The notes under the pieces are model-generated. The model saw nothing but the letters and a program-made list of their open reading frames with translations. It was not told the origin of the DNA and searched no databases. Positions 53,011 through 61,407 of a stretch of DNA of 64,000 nucleotides are shown one piece after another (positions within the stretch are counted from its first letter, which is position 1; every line of letters starts with the position of its first letter). This DNA comes from Chryseomicrobium excrementi (GTDB lineage: Bacteria > Bacillota > Bacilli > Bacillales_A > Planococcaceae): positions 544,034 through 608,033 of the forward strand of contig NZ_PCGR01000002.1 in assembly GCF_002798305.1 (NCBI RefSeq), read 5' to 3'. The position numbers and the translations under genes are program-made.

Positions 53011-53105
53011 TTCTTCTACTAGATGGAAGAATTAATCTGCTAGAAGATGAATTTCTTCTACCGAAATGTGAATTTATTCAGCTAAAACAGAAGTTTATTC
53101 TACTG
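53011..53105. repeat. 21-bp-period intergenic array, TTCTTCTACTGA family
   Basis: Units start at 53011 (TTCTTCTACTAGA), 53032 (TTAATCTGCTAGA), 53053 (TTCTTCTACCGAA), 53074 (TTATTCAGCTAAA) and 53095 (TTATTCTACTGAA): four exact 21-bp steps, starting eight bases after the nitrilase stop codon. Confidence 0.92.
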
Positions 53106-53129
53106 AAACGATTTATTGGAAACTATTCG

Positions 53130-53155
53130 AGGTTCTCGCCAAAGCGAGGGCCTTT
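53130..53155 (+). terminator. Rho-independent terminator
   Basis: AGGTTCTCGC pairs with GCGAGGGCCT (two G-U) around CAAA, followed by TTTT. It lies after the repeat array, so the array is inside the nitrilase mRNA. Confidence 0.85.
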
Positions 53156-53176
53156 TTCTATTGCAGTGTCAATTCT

Positions 53177-53205
53177 GTGACAACAATTCGACAACATGGT
53201 AGTAT
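53177..53205 (+). promoter_or_regulatory. Candidate promoter of the YeeE/YedE gene
   Basis: GTGACA (53177-53182), 17-bp spacer, TAGTAT (53200-53205), 44 bp before ATG 53250. Confidence 0.45.
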
Positions 53206-53249
53206 GAAAAAACAATTCCTACTAATTTAATAGGGAAAGGATGATTATC

Positions 53250-54506
53250 ATGACGACCATTAGCGTACAACCTGTCAATGAGACACGCGATCCGATTGAG
53301 CGAGACAGCCTTGAGCTGAATCCGCCTCAGAAAAAGTTGATAATTGGCGGTGTAGTGGTATTTGCAATTTTATTTATCTATCTGCTTGTTACACAGTCTC
53401 TTGCGCAACCATTGCTTCTCGCAATTGGGCTGCTACTAGGATACACATTATTTCATGCACGTTTTGGATTTACCTCTGCGTTTCGTCGGTTGATGTCTGT
53501 AGGGAATGGGCAAGCGTTACGAGCGCATATGGTGATGCTTGCAGTTGCCGTTAGTCTGTTTGCACCGATCCTTGCATTTGGAATTTCGTTCTTTGGAGGA
53601 CCCGTAGTAGGATATGTCTCTCCAGTCGGAGTTAGTTTGATTGTAGGTTCGTTCTTGTTTGGGATTGGGATGCAGCTTGGTGGAGGGTGTGCGTCGGGAA
53701 CCTTATATGCCGTCGGTGGCGGTCGTACCGTCATGTTTGTCACACTAATCTTCTTCATTATTGGAACAACAATCGGTGCCTATCATCTGCCATTCTGGAC
53801 GGAAGAGATGCCAGCATTTGAACCGATTTCTCTGGCGACGTCAACAGGTCTTGGGTACTTTGGTGCTTGGCTTGTATCGATTGCGTTGTTTGGTGTTATC
53901 GCTTGGATCACACTTGTTGTAGAGAAAAAGAAAAAAGCTCCGAAAATGGCACCGCTTCCGACAGCCCATGGCTGGAAGCGTGTCTTCCGTGGATCTTGGC
54001 CGCTCCTTGCAGCTGCCATTGTACTAGCTGTTCTAAATGCAGTGGTCTTGATGACTCGTGGTACACCTTGGGGAATCACTTCAGCCTTCGCGTTATGGGG
54101 CTCTAAAATCGCCGGAACATTTGGTGTGGATGTCTCGAGTTGGGGGTACTGGCAAGGAGCCAATGCTGTCGCATTGCAGTCTTCGATTTTCGCTGATTCT
54201 ACAACAATCTTAAACTTTGGAGTCATTATCGGAGCTTTCTTAGCATCGGCAGCAGGTGGCTTGTTCAAGTTCACAAAAGTGACGCCAGGTAACTTCTGGG
54301 CATCTGTGATTGGTGGTCTGTTGATGGGATACGGAGCTCGTTTAGCATTCGGTTGTAACATCGGAGCTTACTTTGGCGGAATTGCGTCGTTCAGCTTACA
54401 CGGCTATGTGTGGGGGATTGTCGCAATCGGTGGGACGTTCTTAGCACTCTACCTACGTCCATTGTTCGGTCTTTCTGTACCGAAATCCAGCGATTCGGTT
54501 TGTTAA
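53250..54506 (+). CDS. YeeE/YedE (TsuA-like) sulfur-compound transporter
   Basis: 418 residues, about ten membrane helices. The conserved cysteine motifs of the family are present: GMQLGGGCASGTLYAVGGG near 140 and ARLAFGCNIGAYFGGIASFSLHG near 370. Family members import thiosulfate (TsuA) through cysteine relays or carry other sulfur species. AAAGGA is eight bases before ATG 53250. A TusA-like partner gene is not adjacent. Confidence 0.9.
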   Translation: MTTISVQPVNETRDPIERDSLELNPPQKKLIIGGVVVFAILFIYLLVTQSLAQPLLLAIGLLLGYTLFHARFGFTSAFRRLMSVGNGQALRAHMVMLAVAVSLFAPILAFGISFFGGPVVGYVSPVGVSLIVGSFLFGIGMQLGGGCASGTLYAVGGGRTVMFVTLIFFIIGTTIGAYHLPFWTEEMPAFEPISLATSTGLGYFGAWLVSIALFGVIAWITLVVEKKKKAPKMAPLPTAHGWKRVFRGSWPLLAAAIVLAVLNAVVLMTRGTPWGITSAFALWGSKIAGTFGVDVSSWGYWQGANAVALQSSIFADSTTILNFGVIIGAFLASAAGGLFKFTKVTPGNFWASVIGGLLMGYGARLAFGCNIGAYFGGIASFSLHGYVWGIVAIGGTFLALYLRPLFGLSVPKSSDSVC

Positions 54507-54511
54507 TTAGG

Positions 54512-54545
54512 AAAGCTCAAAGCGTTTTGTGCGCTTTGAGCTTTT
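54512..54545 (+). terminator. Rho-independent terminator
   Basis: AAAGCTCAAAGCG pairs perfectly with CGCTTTGAGCTTT, followed by T; 6 bp after the transporter gene. Confidence 0.94.
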
Positions 54546-54551
54546 TGTTGT

Positions 54552-54731
54552 CTATTTTTTGTTTTTCTTTGAGAAGTCAACTTGGCTAAATGAAATGGCT
54601 AGTGCAACTGCAATCGCTATTCCGATCGCTACATTATCTAGCGCTACTCCAAGACTAAGACCGATGGCAATACCCATTGTGTACCCATATCCGCCTAAAC
54701 CTTCGTTCTTTTTATGATTCTTTGTTTTCAA
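54552..54731 (-). CDS. Small glycine-rich membrane protein, TTG start
   Basis: 59 residues, easily missed because it starts with TTG. GGAGG stands seven bases before TTG 54731. The protein begins MKTKNHKKNEGLGGYGYTMG and has one long helix of small residues (AIGLSLGVALDNVAIGIAIA) and a Lys-rich end SKKNKK. The regular Gly/Ala spacing is of glycine-zipper type. A codon-like pattern and a good ribosome site support it as real; function unknown. Confidence 0.62.
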   Translation of the reverse strand: MKTKNHKKNEGLGGYGYTMGIAIGLSLGVALDNVAIGIAIAVALAISFSQVDFSKKNKK

Positions 54732-54868
54732 GTGATTTCCTCCTAGTCATGACGCAGTCATTCATACTCGTGTCTAATTTACGTACCAATCGATCAAACG
54801 TTTCAAATCGATGCGAAGTTGAGCACAAAGTGCTATCTTTAGGGAAACTACTGGAGGTGATTCGACAA

Positions 54869-55558
54869 ATGAAGTGGCTTAAAAGGATAGTACTTGTACT
54901 TGTCTTTTTAGTAGTTCTAGCATTTTCAGCTTTCGTCATCTGGGCACAATTTGATTATGGGCCAACTGAAGAAGCGACTTCCTACTTAGGCGAAGAGATG
55001 GATGGAGATTACATCTATGGAGAAGGGGATGAAGAAGTGGGGTTCATCTTCTATCAAGGAGCGAAAGTGGAGCCCGCTGCGTATAGTTATATAGGGAATC
55101 AGTTGGCGGGAAAAGGACATTTCGTTGTCATTCCGCAATTGCCATTCAATATCGCGCTGCTAAATAGTGAGGCAGGACTTGAAATCATAGAGCAGTATCC
55201 AGAGGTATCCACGTGGTATTTGATCGGTCATTCTCTTGGCGGATCAGCGGCTTCCACTATTGCTGAGAGCAATCCGAAAATAGAAGGAATTATCTTTTTA
55301 GCTTCCTATCCAATCGATACAATCAATGTTCCCTCGCTTACCGTCTACGGAGAAATCGACGGGGTGTTACCGGTTGAAGACATAGAAGCCCGTCGAGAAA
55401 ATTTGCGGGATGATGCCGTCTTCCATGAAATCAAAGGAGGCAATCATGCCAACTTTGGGATGTACGGCGAGCAAAAAGGCGATAATCCTAGCGAGTTAAC
55501 GCCGAAAGAGCAGTTGGATGAGACGATTTCGATTATTCAGGAGTTCGTTGGGCGTTGA
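54869..55558 (+). CDS. Membrane-anchored alpha/beta hydrolase
   Basis: 229 residues. An N-terminal membrane helix (IVLVLVFLVVLAFSAFVIW) precedes an alpha/beta-hydrolase domain: nucleophile elbow LIGHSLGGSAAS near 130, Asp in EIDGVLP near 172 and His in GGNHANFGMYG near 195. Likely extracytoplasmic esterase- or lipase-like; substrate unknown. ATG 54869 has GGAGGTGAT, a near-perfect anti-SD match, upstream; the in-frame start at 54677 has none. Confidence 0.88.
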   Translation: MKWLKRIVLVLVFLVVLAFSAFVIWAQFDYGPTEEATSYLGEEMDGDYIYGEGDEEVGFIFYQGAKVEPAAYSYIGNQLAGKGHFVVIPQLPFNIALLNSEAGLEIIEQYPEVSTWYLIGHSLGGSAASTIAESNPKIEGIIFLASYPIDTINVPSLTVYGEIDGVLPVEDIEARRENLRDDAVFHEIKGGNHANFGMYGEQKGDNPSELTPKEQLDETISIIQEFVGR

Positions 55559-55567
55559 GCGAGCGTT

Positions 55568-55702
55568 CTTCCGCAAGAGGGGTGGTTTGTTCTGCATGAC
55601 GCATGATTTCTTTTACATCAAATTAGCTTTGTTCTGCAAGAAGCAGGATTTGTTCTGCATGACACAAGATTTCTTCTACAAACAGGCGCCTTTCATCTGC
55701 AT
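55568..55702. repeat. 21-bp-period intergenic array, GTTCTGCATGA family
   Basis: Seven units start at 55568, 55589, 55610, 55631, 55652, 55673 and 55694 (CTTCCGCA, GTTCTGCA, CTTTTACA, GTTCTGCA, GTTCTGCA, CTTCTACA, CATCTGCA): six exact 21-bp steps. It begins nine bases after the hydrolase stop. Confidence 0.94.
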
Positions 55703-55721
55703 AAAACCTTACTAGGAAAAG

Positions 55722-55755
55722 ATAGATCCTTGTCGCAATCGCGGCAAGGGTCTAT
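55722..55755 (-). terminator. Hairpin terminator
   Basis: ATAGATCCTTGTCGC pairs with GCGGCAAGGGTCTAT around AATC (15 pairs with G-U). The minus strand continues CTTTTCC, so it best serves the minus gene ending at 55762. It may also stop the hydrolase mRNA. Confidence 0.72.
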
Positions 55756-55761
55756 TCGGTA

Positions 55762-55992
55762 TCAAGGATTTTGAGAAATCCGGTACTGTACCGTATCATA
55801 GACGAACTTCATCGGATAAAAGATGAAAATGACAGCTGCGAATTGAAGGGCCGTGCGTGCCCAACCTTCTATATGTAAGACGTCGTTTATAAGGTATCCC
55901 GCAAACTGAAGGCCTGTTACGATCACGGCTACACAGAAGATAAAATTTCCTGCGATTAGAAGTGCACGTGTTAAAGATGATTTTGAGACCAT
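55762..55992 (-). CDS. Small membrane protein
   Basis: 76 residues with two hydrophobic helices (LLIAGNFIFCVAVIVTGLQFAG; ALQFAAVIFIFYPMKFVY). Not recognised. AGAAGGG precedes the ATG; a hairpin follows its stop. Confidence 0.65.
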   Translation of the reverse strand: MVSKSSLTRALLIAGNFIFCVAVIVTGLQFAGYLINDVLHIEGWARTALQFAAVIFIFYPMKFVYDTVQYRISQNP

Positions 55993-56148
55993 TGGAAACC
56001 CTTCTTTCTATAAAGTGATACTTTATACGACAGAACAGCAAAAAAGATTCAAGGTCTGTTAATTTCTTGATAGAACATGTACGCTTAGAGAAACTATTCT
56101 AAATACTAGGCGTCCTGACTACAAATGGAAATTAAAGGAGCTACATTT

Positions 56149-56493
56149 ATGAAGACATTTGCCTATTCGTCATTAGTCGTCTTGCATCTCGTCTATTTGT
56201 TAACCATCTTTGTTTGGTATGGAACGATAGGGAACGGCGTGATTCAAGAACTTCTGGTATTTGATTTTAGAGGGTTCTGGGAGCAGTTCCAGGATTCAGG
56301 TATTAATACAACACTGGTAATTCTTGCTGGAATTTATCCATTTTACGTTATCCCCTTGATGATAGCGGGTTGGTGGTTTATAGATAAAAAGCCTAAGGCG
56401 GTTCTGTGGTTGACTGCAATTCCACTCTTTTTCATATTAGTAGGACTAGGGGTTGTATTCTATTTTCTTATTTCCCTGTCGCAGATTTTTTAA
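56149..56493 (+). CDS. Small membrane protein, first of two tandem paralogues
   Basis: 114 residues with three hydrophobic segments (SLVVLHLVYLLTIFVWYG; LVILAGIYPFYVIPLMIAGWW; ILVGLGVVFYFLISL). It shares plan and N-terminal pattern (F-A-x-S...YL-x-x-I-x-W) with the next gene. AAAGGAG is eight bases before ATG 56149. Function unknown. Confidence 0.68.
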   Translation: MKTFAYSSLVVLHLVYLLTIFVWYGTIGNGVIQELLVFDFRGFWEQFQDSGINTTLVILAGIYPFYVIPLMIAGWWFIDKKPKAVLWLTAIPLFFILVGLGVVFYFLISLSQIF

Positions 56494-56505
56494 GGAGGTC
56501 TTTTT

Positions 56506-56826
56506 GTGAAACGCCCATTTGCAATTTCGATTGCGATCTTTCAAGCAGTCTATTTGTCTTCAATTTATATTTGGTTCGTAGCTTTTAATGTGAAAGAAAA
56601 AGGCTATCCATTTGAGTTCTATTCACTGAGTTCAGGGTCTGATTTCCTTTTGAACTTATACACACATTATCCAGTCCTTCTAATTGTTTTCTGTGGAGTC
56701 GTTTGGTTTCTACTTCCGCGTTTCCCGTTGACTGCATTTATAATTAATTCACTACCCATTTTGATTGGGATCGGATACGGCCTTGTATTTTTATTTATGC
56801 TGCTTACGTTTCCTGAGTTGTCCTAA
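56506..56826 (+). CDS. Small membrane protein, second tandem paralogue, GTG start
   Basis: 106 residues starting MKRPFAISIAIFQAVYLSSI, with three hydrophobic segments like the previous protein. GTG 56506 has AAGGAGG seven bases upstream. The 12-bp gap to the first gene suggests one mRNA and an old tandem duplication. Terminator at 56833. Confidence 0.7.
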   Translation: MKRPFAISIAIFQAVYLSSIYIWFVAFNVKEKGYPFEFYSLSSGSDFLLNLYTHYPVLLIVFCGVVWFLLPRFPLTAFIINSLPILIGIGYGLVFLFMLLTFPELS

Positions 56827-56832
56827 CACTTC

Positions 56833-56858
56833 AAGAGCACTCAATGGGGTGCTCTTTT
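56833..56858. terminator. Rho-independent terminator
   Basis: AAGAGCAC pairs with GTGCTCTT around an 8-base loop, followed by TT on plus. It lies between convergent genes. Confidence 0.75.
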
Positions 56859-57393
56859 AGGTGAGCTTATGAAAACGTTTAGTGTCTACTGTCCATTCAA
56901 CCACAAACACCTCTGGATTTCTCATGGATTTCCATTCTTCAAATCCAAATTCACTTGAAATATGTCTTAAAAGCAAAGCACTCAAATTTCCGTGCGAAAC
57001 GATGGCGATACAGTCATCAGATCCTACAGTGAGTTCATCGAGGACGGCAACGATCCGAGATGTCGCTTCCATGCCAGATTCGCCACCTTCAAAAGCTAGA
57101 CTTGGAGTAGTAAAACTCATTTCAAGCTTTTCCATCCAATCAGGTAAATTCTCGGAACTCAATACACGTTCCATCAGGCGATTCTCTTGTTCCACTTCGA
57201 TTTTATGGATTTGTGCGAAAGGAGTAATCGTTTCTATCGCACGTGTGTAAGGACTTGAAACGATGCGAGTGATCGGGAAATTTTTTAGGGTTTCAGCTAA
57301 TTTGATGGCTTGAGATTCCCCTGCCGGAGTCAGAGGGGCACTAGGTTCTTGCCCTGTAGCCGCACAGTGACGAATGAGTAAAAAGGTAGTCAT
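56857..57393 (-). CDS. Histidine phosphatase family protein
   Basis: 178 residues. The catalytic motif is LLIRHCAATGQEPSAPLTPAG (RHC instead of the usual RHG) and the second His is in IAIVSHGNLSALLLRH; SSPYTRAIETI is the conserved middle motif. A broad-specificity phosphatase or phosphoglycerate-mutase-like enzyme. GAAAGGATT precedes the ATG. Divergent from the rbs operon; the gene lies beside it but is not part of it. Confidence 0.85.
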   Translation of the reverse strand: MTTFLLIRHCAATGQEPSAPLTPAGESQAIKLAETLKNFPITRIVSSPYTRAIETITPFAQIHKIEVEQENRLMERVLSSENLPDWMEKLEMSFTTPSLAFEGGESGMEATSRIVAVLDELTVGSDDCIAIVSHGNLSALLLRHISSEFGFEEWKSMRNPEVFVVEWTVDTKRFHKLT

Positions 57394-57478
57394 GAAATCA
57401 ATCCTTTCTCTATAGAACTACAACTAAGTATAGTGGAAGAAGGTGAACATTTTTAGTTTCTCCTAATATTTTCCCCTC

Positions 57479-57529
57479 TTGACATGAAGATGTGAGGCAT
57501 TTATTCTATGTGTAACCGGTTACACATAG
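57479..57529 (+). promoter_or_regulatory. rbs promoter with perfect RbsR operator
   Basis: -35 TTGACA (57479-57484), 17-bp spacer, -10 TATTCT (57502-57507). A perfect 24-bp palindrome, core TGTGTAACCGGTTACACA, covers 57506-57529 from the -10 to about +15. LacI-family repressors bind such CG-centred palindromes; the first gene encodes one, so autoregulation of the operon by RbsR is likely. Confidence 0.85.
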
Positions 57530-57568
57530 TCGATTTTCATTTGAGAAGACATTTTAGTAGGTTCCCAG

Positions 57569-57640
57569 GACAAAGCGAGAGCTTCCGCGGACCACACAAT
57601 GAGTTCCGAAGACCACAGAGTGTCTTCCCAAGACCACACA
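57569..57640. repeat. 21-bp-period array in the rbs leader, GACCACA family
   Basis: GAC starts at 57569, 57590, 57611 and 57632 (GGACAAAGC, GGACCACAC, AGACCACAG, AGACCACAC): three exact 21-bp steps. Unlike most arrays it lies in a 5' leader, between operator and rbsR. Confidence 0.9.
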
Positions 57641-57663
57641 AAACCATTAAAGGAGGCAACCCA

Positions 57664-58641
57664 ATGGCGACTATACGAGATGTAGCAAAACATGCAGGCG
57701 TATCTGTCGCCACGGTCTCCCGGTACTTAAACGGGAAAGGGTATGTCGGGGCAGATACAGCACAGGCCGTGCAGCGTGCCATCACCGATCTGAACTATGA
57801 GATGAATGCCGTCGCGCGCAGCTTGACGACGAAGCAGTCCAACTTGATTGGACTCATCTTACCTGACATCACCAACCCATTCTTCCCGGAACTCGCACGA
57901 GCTGTAGAAGACGTAGCCTTGACTTATGGCTACACAGTCGTCCTCTGCAATTCGGACGAAAATCCTGAAAAAGAGAAAAATTATATCGAAACACTTCAAA
58001 AGAAATACGTCGCTGGTTTTATTGTCACATCAAGCCAGCACAATCGCGACGTTTATATGGAACTGAAGAAGCCGATGGTTGCACTTGACCGACCAATCGA
58101 CGCGTCCATCCCGTGTGTCATTTCAAACAACCGACAAGGTTTGAAGGACAGCACGCGCAGCTTGATTCAATCAGGATGCAAAGAGCTGTTGTTCGTAGAA
58201 GGACCCAATCACATCCAATCAGCAAGTGAGCGGAAGCAGGGGTTTGAAGAAGCGATGGCGGAAGTCCAGCATGTGAAGGAGCATCATATTCAGGCGAATT
58301 TTCATTTTGATGAATCGTACGAAAAAGTAAAAGCCTATCTAACAGCTCATCCAGAAGTGGACGGAATCGCCACAAGCAGTGATGTGGCTGCGCTCGGAGC
58401 TATTCGCGCCTGCACGGAGCTTGGACTTGCGATTCCCCAAGACATTCAAATCATTGGTTTTGATGGGATTCAACTAGGTGAAATGCTGTCACCGCCTCTA
58501 TCGACCGTGCGCCAAGACATTTACAAGCTCGGAGCCATGGCGGCACGCATTTTAATCAAACAAATCGAGAAAGAACCACTCGAGTCATTGTATTACGAAG
58601 TGCCAGTGGAGCTCGTCCACCGCGGCACAACAAGGAGTTGA
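57664..58641 (+). CDS. rbsR: Ribose operon repressor, LacI family
   Basis: 325 residues. N-terminal LacI helix-turn-helix with hinge (MATIRDVAKHAGVSVATVSRY), then a periplasmic-binding-protein-like ligand domain (NLIGLILPDITNPFFPELAR; IDGIATSSDVAALGAIRA). It represses the rbs operon until ribose (or a phosphate of it) binds. AAAGGAGG is seven bases before ATG 57664; the open frame upstream to 57508 crosses the operator and is not coding. It is 4 bp from rbsK. Confidence 0.93.
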   Translation: MATIRDVAKHAGVSVATVSRYLNGKGYVGADTAQAVQRAITDLNYEMNAVARSLTTKQSNLIGLILPDITNPFFPELARAVEDVALTYGYTVVLCNSDENPEKEKNYIETLQKKYVAGFIVTSSQHNRDVYMELKKPMVALDRPIDASIPCVISNNRQGLKDSTRSLIQSGCKELLFVEGPNHIQSASERKQGFEEAMAEVQHVKEHHIQANFHFDESYEKVKAYLTAHPEVDGIATSSDVAALGAIRACTELGLAIPQDIQIIGFDGIQLGEMLSPPLSTVRQDIYKLGAMAARILIKQIEKEPLESLYYEVPVELVHRGTTRS

Positions 58642-58645
58642 CCAC

Positions 58646-59518
58646 ATGATTACAGTCATCGGAAGTATTAATATGGATCTGGTCGTTCGTACGGATCATT
58701 TCCCGAAACAAGGAGAGACGCGTCTCGGCAACTTATTTGCGACCATCCCAGGTGGAAAAGGTGCGAACCAAGCTGTTGCTGCAGCACGACTTGGTGCTGA
58801 CGTTACGATGCTCGGGGTTGTTGGCAATGACGCTTTTGGTCACGAACTGGTGCAGACATTGAAAAACGAAGGGATTCATACGGAGACTATCCAACAAGCC
58901 GCGGAGCCAACTGGAATCGCCAATATATTAGTCTCTAATAAAGACAATCGTATTATCGTCGTTCCTGGTGCCAACCACGCTTGGGACGCCCAGATGATTG
59001 AAGCAATGGAAGCAATCATTCCTAAGAGTAAAGTCGTTGTGTTCCAGCTAGAGATTCCTGTCGACATGGTGAGACGAGGACTTGCGCTCTGCAAAGAACA
59101 TGGAGTCCAAGCGATCTTAAACCCAGCACCTACAGATGCATTTACAGAAGACTTACTAGATCATGGAGCATTACTCACACCGAACGAATCGGAAGCGGAA
59201 ACCGTCTGGGGAGCAGAGTGGAAAGACGCAATTCGCGAGTTTCCAAATCAAGTCGTCGTGACGCTCGGTAAGGACGGAGCCATGTATCCGGGAGCGAATG
59301 ATGCTGTATATGTAACCGGTTACCCAGTAGAGGTAGTTGATACAACCGGCGCAGGAGATACGTTTAACGGCGCACTCGCATACGGCTTGTCTCAAGACTG
59401 GGAACTGTCAAAAGCTATCGAGTTTGCCAATGCAGCAGCTTCATTATCTGTAGAAGCACTCGGAGCGCAGACTGGCATGCCGGCGCTCGATGCGGTAATC
59501 GAAAGGATGAGACGATGA
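58646..59518 (+). CDS. rbsK: Ribokinase
   Basis: 290 residues, PfkB family. Signatures: GGKGANQAVAAARLGADV near 38 and DTTGAGDTFNGALAYGL near 233 (catalytic Asp). Phosphorylates ribose at O5. AAGGAG precedes the ATG; overlaps rbsD by 4 bp (ATGA). A near-copy of the RbsR operator lies inside the gene at 59311. Confidence 0.95.
   Translation: MITVIGSINMDLVVRTDHFPKQGETRLGNLFATIPGGKGANQAVAAARLGADVTMLGVVGNDAFGHELVQTLKNEGIHTETIQQAAEPTGIANILVSNKDNRIIVVPGANHAWDAQMIEAMEAIIPKSKVVVFQLEIPVDMVRRGLALCKEHGVQAILNPAPTDAFTEDLLDHGALLTPNESEAETVWGAEWKDAIREFPNQVVVTLGKDGAMYPGANDAVYVTGYPVEVVDTTGAGDTFNGALAYGLSQDWELSKAIEFANAAASLSVEALGAQTGMPALDAVIERMRR
59309..59323. promoter_or_regulatory. Second RbsR-operator-like palindrome inside rbsK
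   Basis: ATGTAACCGGTTAC repeats the central 14 bp of the rbs operator within rbsK codons for VTGYP. A second operator could help DNA looping by RbsR, as auxiliary operators do for LacI; chance is possible because the core also encodes protein. Confidence 0.45.
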
Positions 59519-59901
59519 AAAAACAAGGCATCTTGAACCGAGAGCTTGCAGGCATCCTTGCGAAAATGGGGCACACCGATCAGCTAGTTATCGCTGATTG
59601 TGGGTTACCGATTCCAAGCGGGGTGCGCTGCATCGATCTATCATACACACTTGGAAAGCCAACGTTTCTCGATATCGTGGAAGCGGTCACAACAGACTTC
59701 CAAGCTGAGAAAGCTATCGTGGCAAACGAATTATCTAAACACAATGAACCTGTTCATCAGGAGCTTGATGATAAATTTGAACTCACCTATATTTCGCACG
59801 AAGAATTAAAAGAACTCTCAAAACAAGCCAAGGTCATTATTCGCACAGGCGAAGCGACACCATACGCCAACATCGTGTTGCAATCAGGAGTTATTTTTTA
59901 A
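59515..59901 (+). CDS. rbsD: D-ribose pyranase
   Basis: 128 residues. MKKQGILNRELAGILAKMGHTD carries the catalytic His (about 20) and the C-terminal TGEATPYANIVLQSGVIF is typical. It converts beta-pyranose to furanose ribose for RbsK. Start overlaps the rbsK stop by 4 bp; 15 bp to rbsA. Confidence 0.95.
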   Translation: MKKQGILNRELAGILAKMGHTDQLVIADCGLPIPSGVRCIDLSYTLGKPTFLDIVEAVTTDFQAEKAIVANELSKHNEPVHQELDDKFELTYISHEELKELSKQAKVIIRTGEATPYANIVLQSGVIF

Positions 59902-59916
59902 ACGGAGGTGAAACGC

Positions 59917-61407
59917 ATGTTACAGATGAAAGCAATCACCAAAGCGTTCAGTGGCAACGTCGTCCTTCGAGACGTTCAGTTTGACCTCGAGCCAGGTGAG
60001 ATCCACGCGCTGATGGGGGAGAACGGGGCCGGAAAGTCGACGATGATGAAGGTGTTGACCGGGATCCATCCAAAAGACGGTGGAACGATTCACTGGAAAG
60101 GGAAAGAAGTGACGTTCAAGACGCCTCAAGAAGCGGAAGAGGCAGGTATCGCTGTCATTCACCAAGAACTGAACATCTTGCCGTATCTGTCAATCGCGGA
60201 AAACTTGTTTCTCGGAAAAGAAGAGACGCTAGGCAAGACCGGGATTTTGAAGACGAAAAAAATGGAAACGGAAGCAAAGGAACGTCTAGCGGCGCTTGGT
60301 CTTCATATAGATCCTGCAGCGGAAGCAGCCACATTGTCTGTCGGGCAGCAACAGATTGTTGAGATTGCCAGAGCCCTATCGTCAAACGCAGAAGTCATCA
60401 TCATGGATGAACCGACAGCGGCTCTAACAGATCGTGAGATTGAGCAGCTCTTCAAGACCGTTCGCGCGTTGAAAGAGCAGGGTGTAGCGTTCATCTACAT
60501 TTCTCACCGCATGGAAGAAATCTTTGCGATTTGTGACCGAATTACAGTTCTTCGTGATGGGGAATGGGTGGGCGTGAAGCGCATTTCGGACACGAACTTC
60601 GATGAAATCGTCCAGATGATGGTAGGACGCGCACTTGGAGACCGATTCCCAACTCGTACCTGTGAGATTGGAGATACTGTCCTTGAAGTTACAGGCCTTA
60701 CGCGTGAACCTTACTTCCGAGACATCTCGTTCGATGTGAAACAAGGCGAGATTGTTGCGCTAGCTGGTCTGATGGGAGCTGGGCGTACGGAAATCGTACA
60801 GTCGCTATTTGGCTACCGAAAAGCATCGGCCGGGGAAGTGAAGATTAACGGGAAGGTCGTCAAGATTCGTACGCCGTATGATGCCATCGGACACGGGTTA
60901 GCTTACGTGACAGAAGACCGCAAGAGTGAAGGGTTGATCCTCGACTTTAGCGTTGAAGAAAACATCAGTCTGACGAATTTCAAAGACCTTTCTGCAAACG
61001 GGTTGATGTCTGCGAAGAAAGAGCGTGCACTATTTGACCGCATGAAAGAACGTCTTGGCATTCGGACTTCGAGTCCGGAACTGCCAGTAAAATCCCTAAG
61101 TGGAGGGAATCAGCAAAAAGTCGTTTTATCGAAGTGGCTTGGGACCAATCCATCGATTTTGATTCTCGATGAACCGACTCGCGGTGTCGATGTCGGAGCG
61201 AAGAAAGAGATTTACTCCATCATGAATGAACTCGCTGAAAAAGGTGTTGCAATCATCATGATTTCTTCAGAACTTCCGGAAGTACTCGGTATGGCGGATC
61301 GTGTGCTCGTCATGCATGAAGGAAAACTAACGGCGAACTTAGACAATCAAGACCTGACGCAAGAACAGATTATGCATTATGCCACAGGAGGTGGAGCGCG
61401 TGTCTAG
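59917..61407 (+). CDS. rbsA: Ribose ABC transporter ATP-binding protein (two ABC domains)
   Basis: 496 residues. First ABC: Walker [10 protein letters not shown] near 38, signature [15 protein letters not shown], Walker [12 protein letters not shown]. Second ABC: degenerate Walker [10 protein letters not shown] near 285, signature [15 protein letters not shown], Walker [13 protein letters not shown]. One competent and one degenerate site is normal for RbsA. GGAGGTG is eight bases before ATG 59917; the GTG at 59908 lies inside that site. The rbsC start lies within its last codons. Confidence 0.96.
   Translation: MLQMKAITKAFSGNVVLRDVQFDLEPGEIHALMGENGAGKSTMMKVLTGIHPKDGGTIHWKGKEVTFKTPQEAEEAGIAVIHQELNILPYLSIAENLFLGKEETLGKTGILKTKKMETEAKERLAALGLHIDPAAEAATLSVGQQQIVEIARALSSNAEVIIMDEPTAALTDREIEQLFKTVRALKEQGVAFIYISHRMEEIFAICDRITVLRDGEWVGVKRISDTNFDEIVQMMVGRALGDRFPTRTCEIGDTVLEVTGLTREPYFRDISFDVKQGEIVALAGLMGAGRTEIVQSLFGYRKASAGEVKINGKVVKIRTPYDAIGHGLAYVTEDRKSEGLILDFSVEENISLTNFKDLSANGLMSAKKERALFDRMKERLGIRTSSPELPVKSLSGGNQQKVVLSKWLGTNPSILILDEPTRGVDVGAKKEIYSIMNELAEKGVAIIMISSELPEVLGMADRVLVMHEGKLTANLDNQDLTQEQIMHYATGGGARV

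Noticed and set aside
55518-55715. Heptad-repeat peptide encoded by the 21-bp array
   Set aside because: Seven-codon periodicity follows automatically from a 21-bp repeat; there is no start with a ribosome site and other arrays contain stops in every frame.
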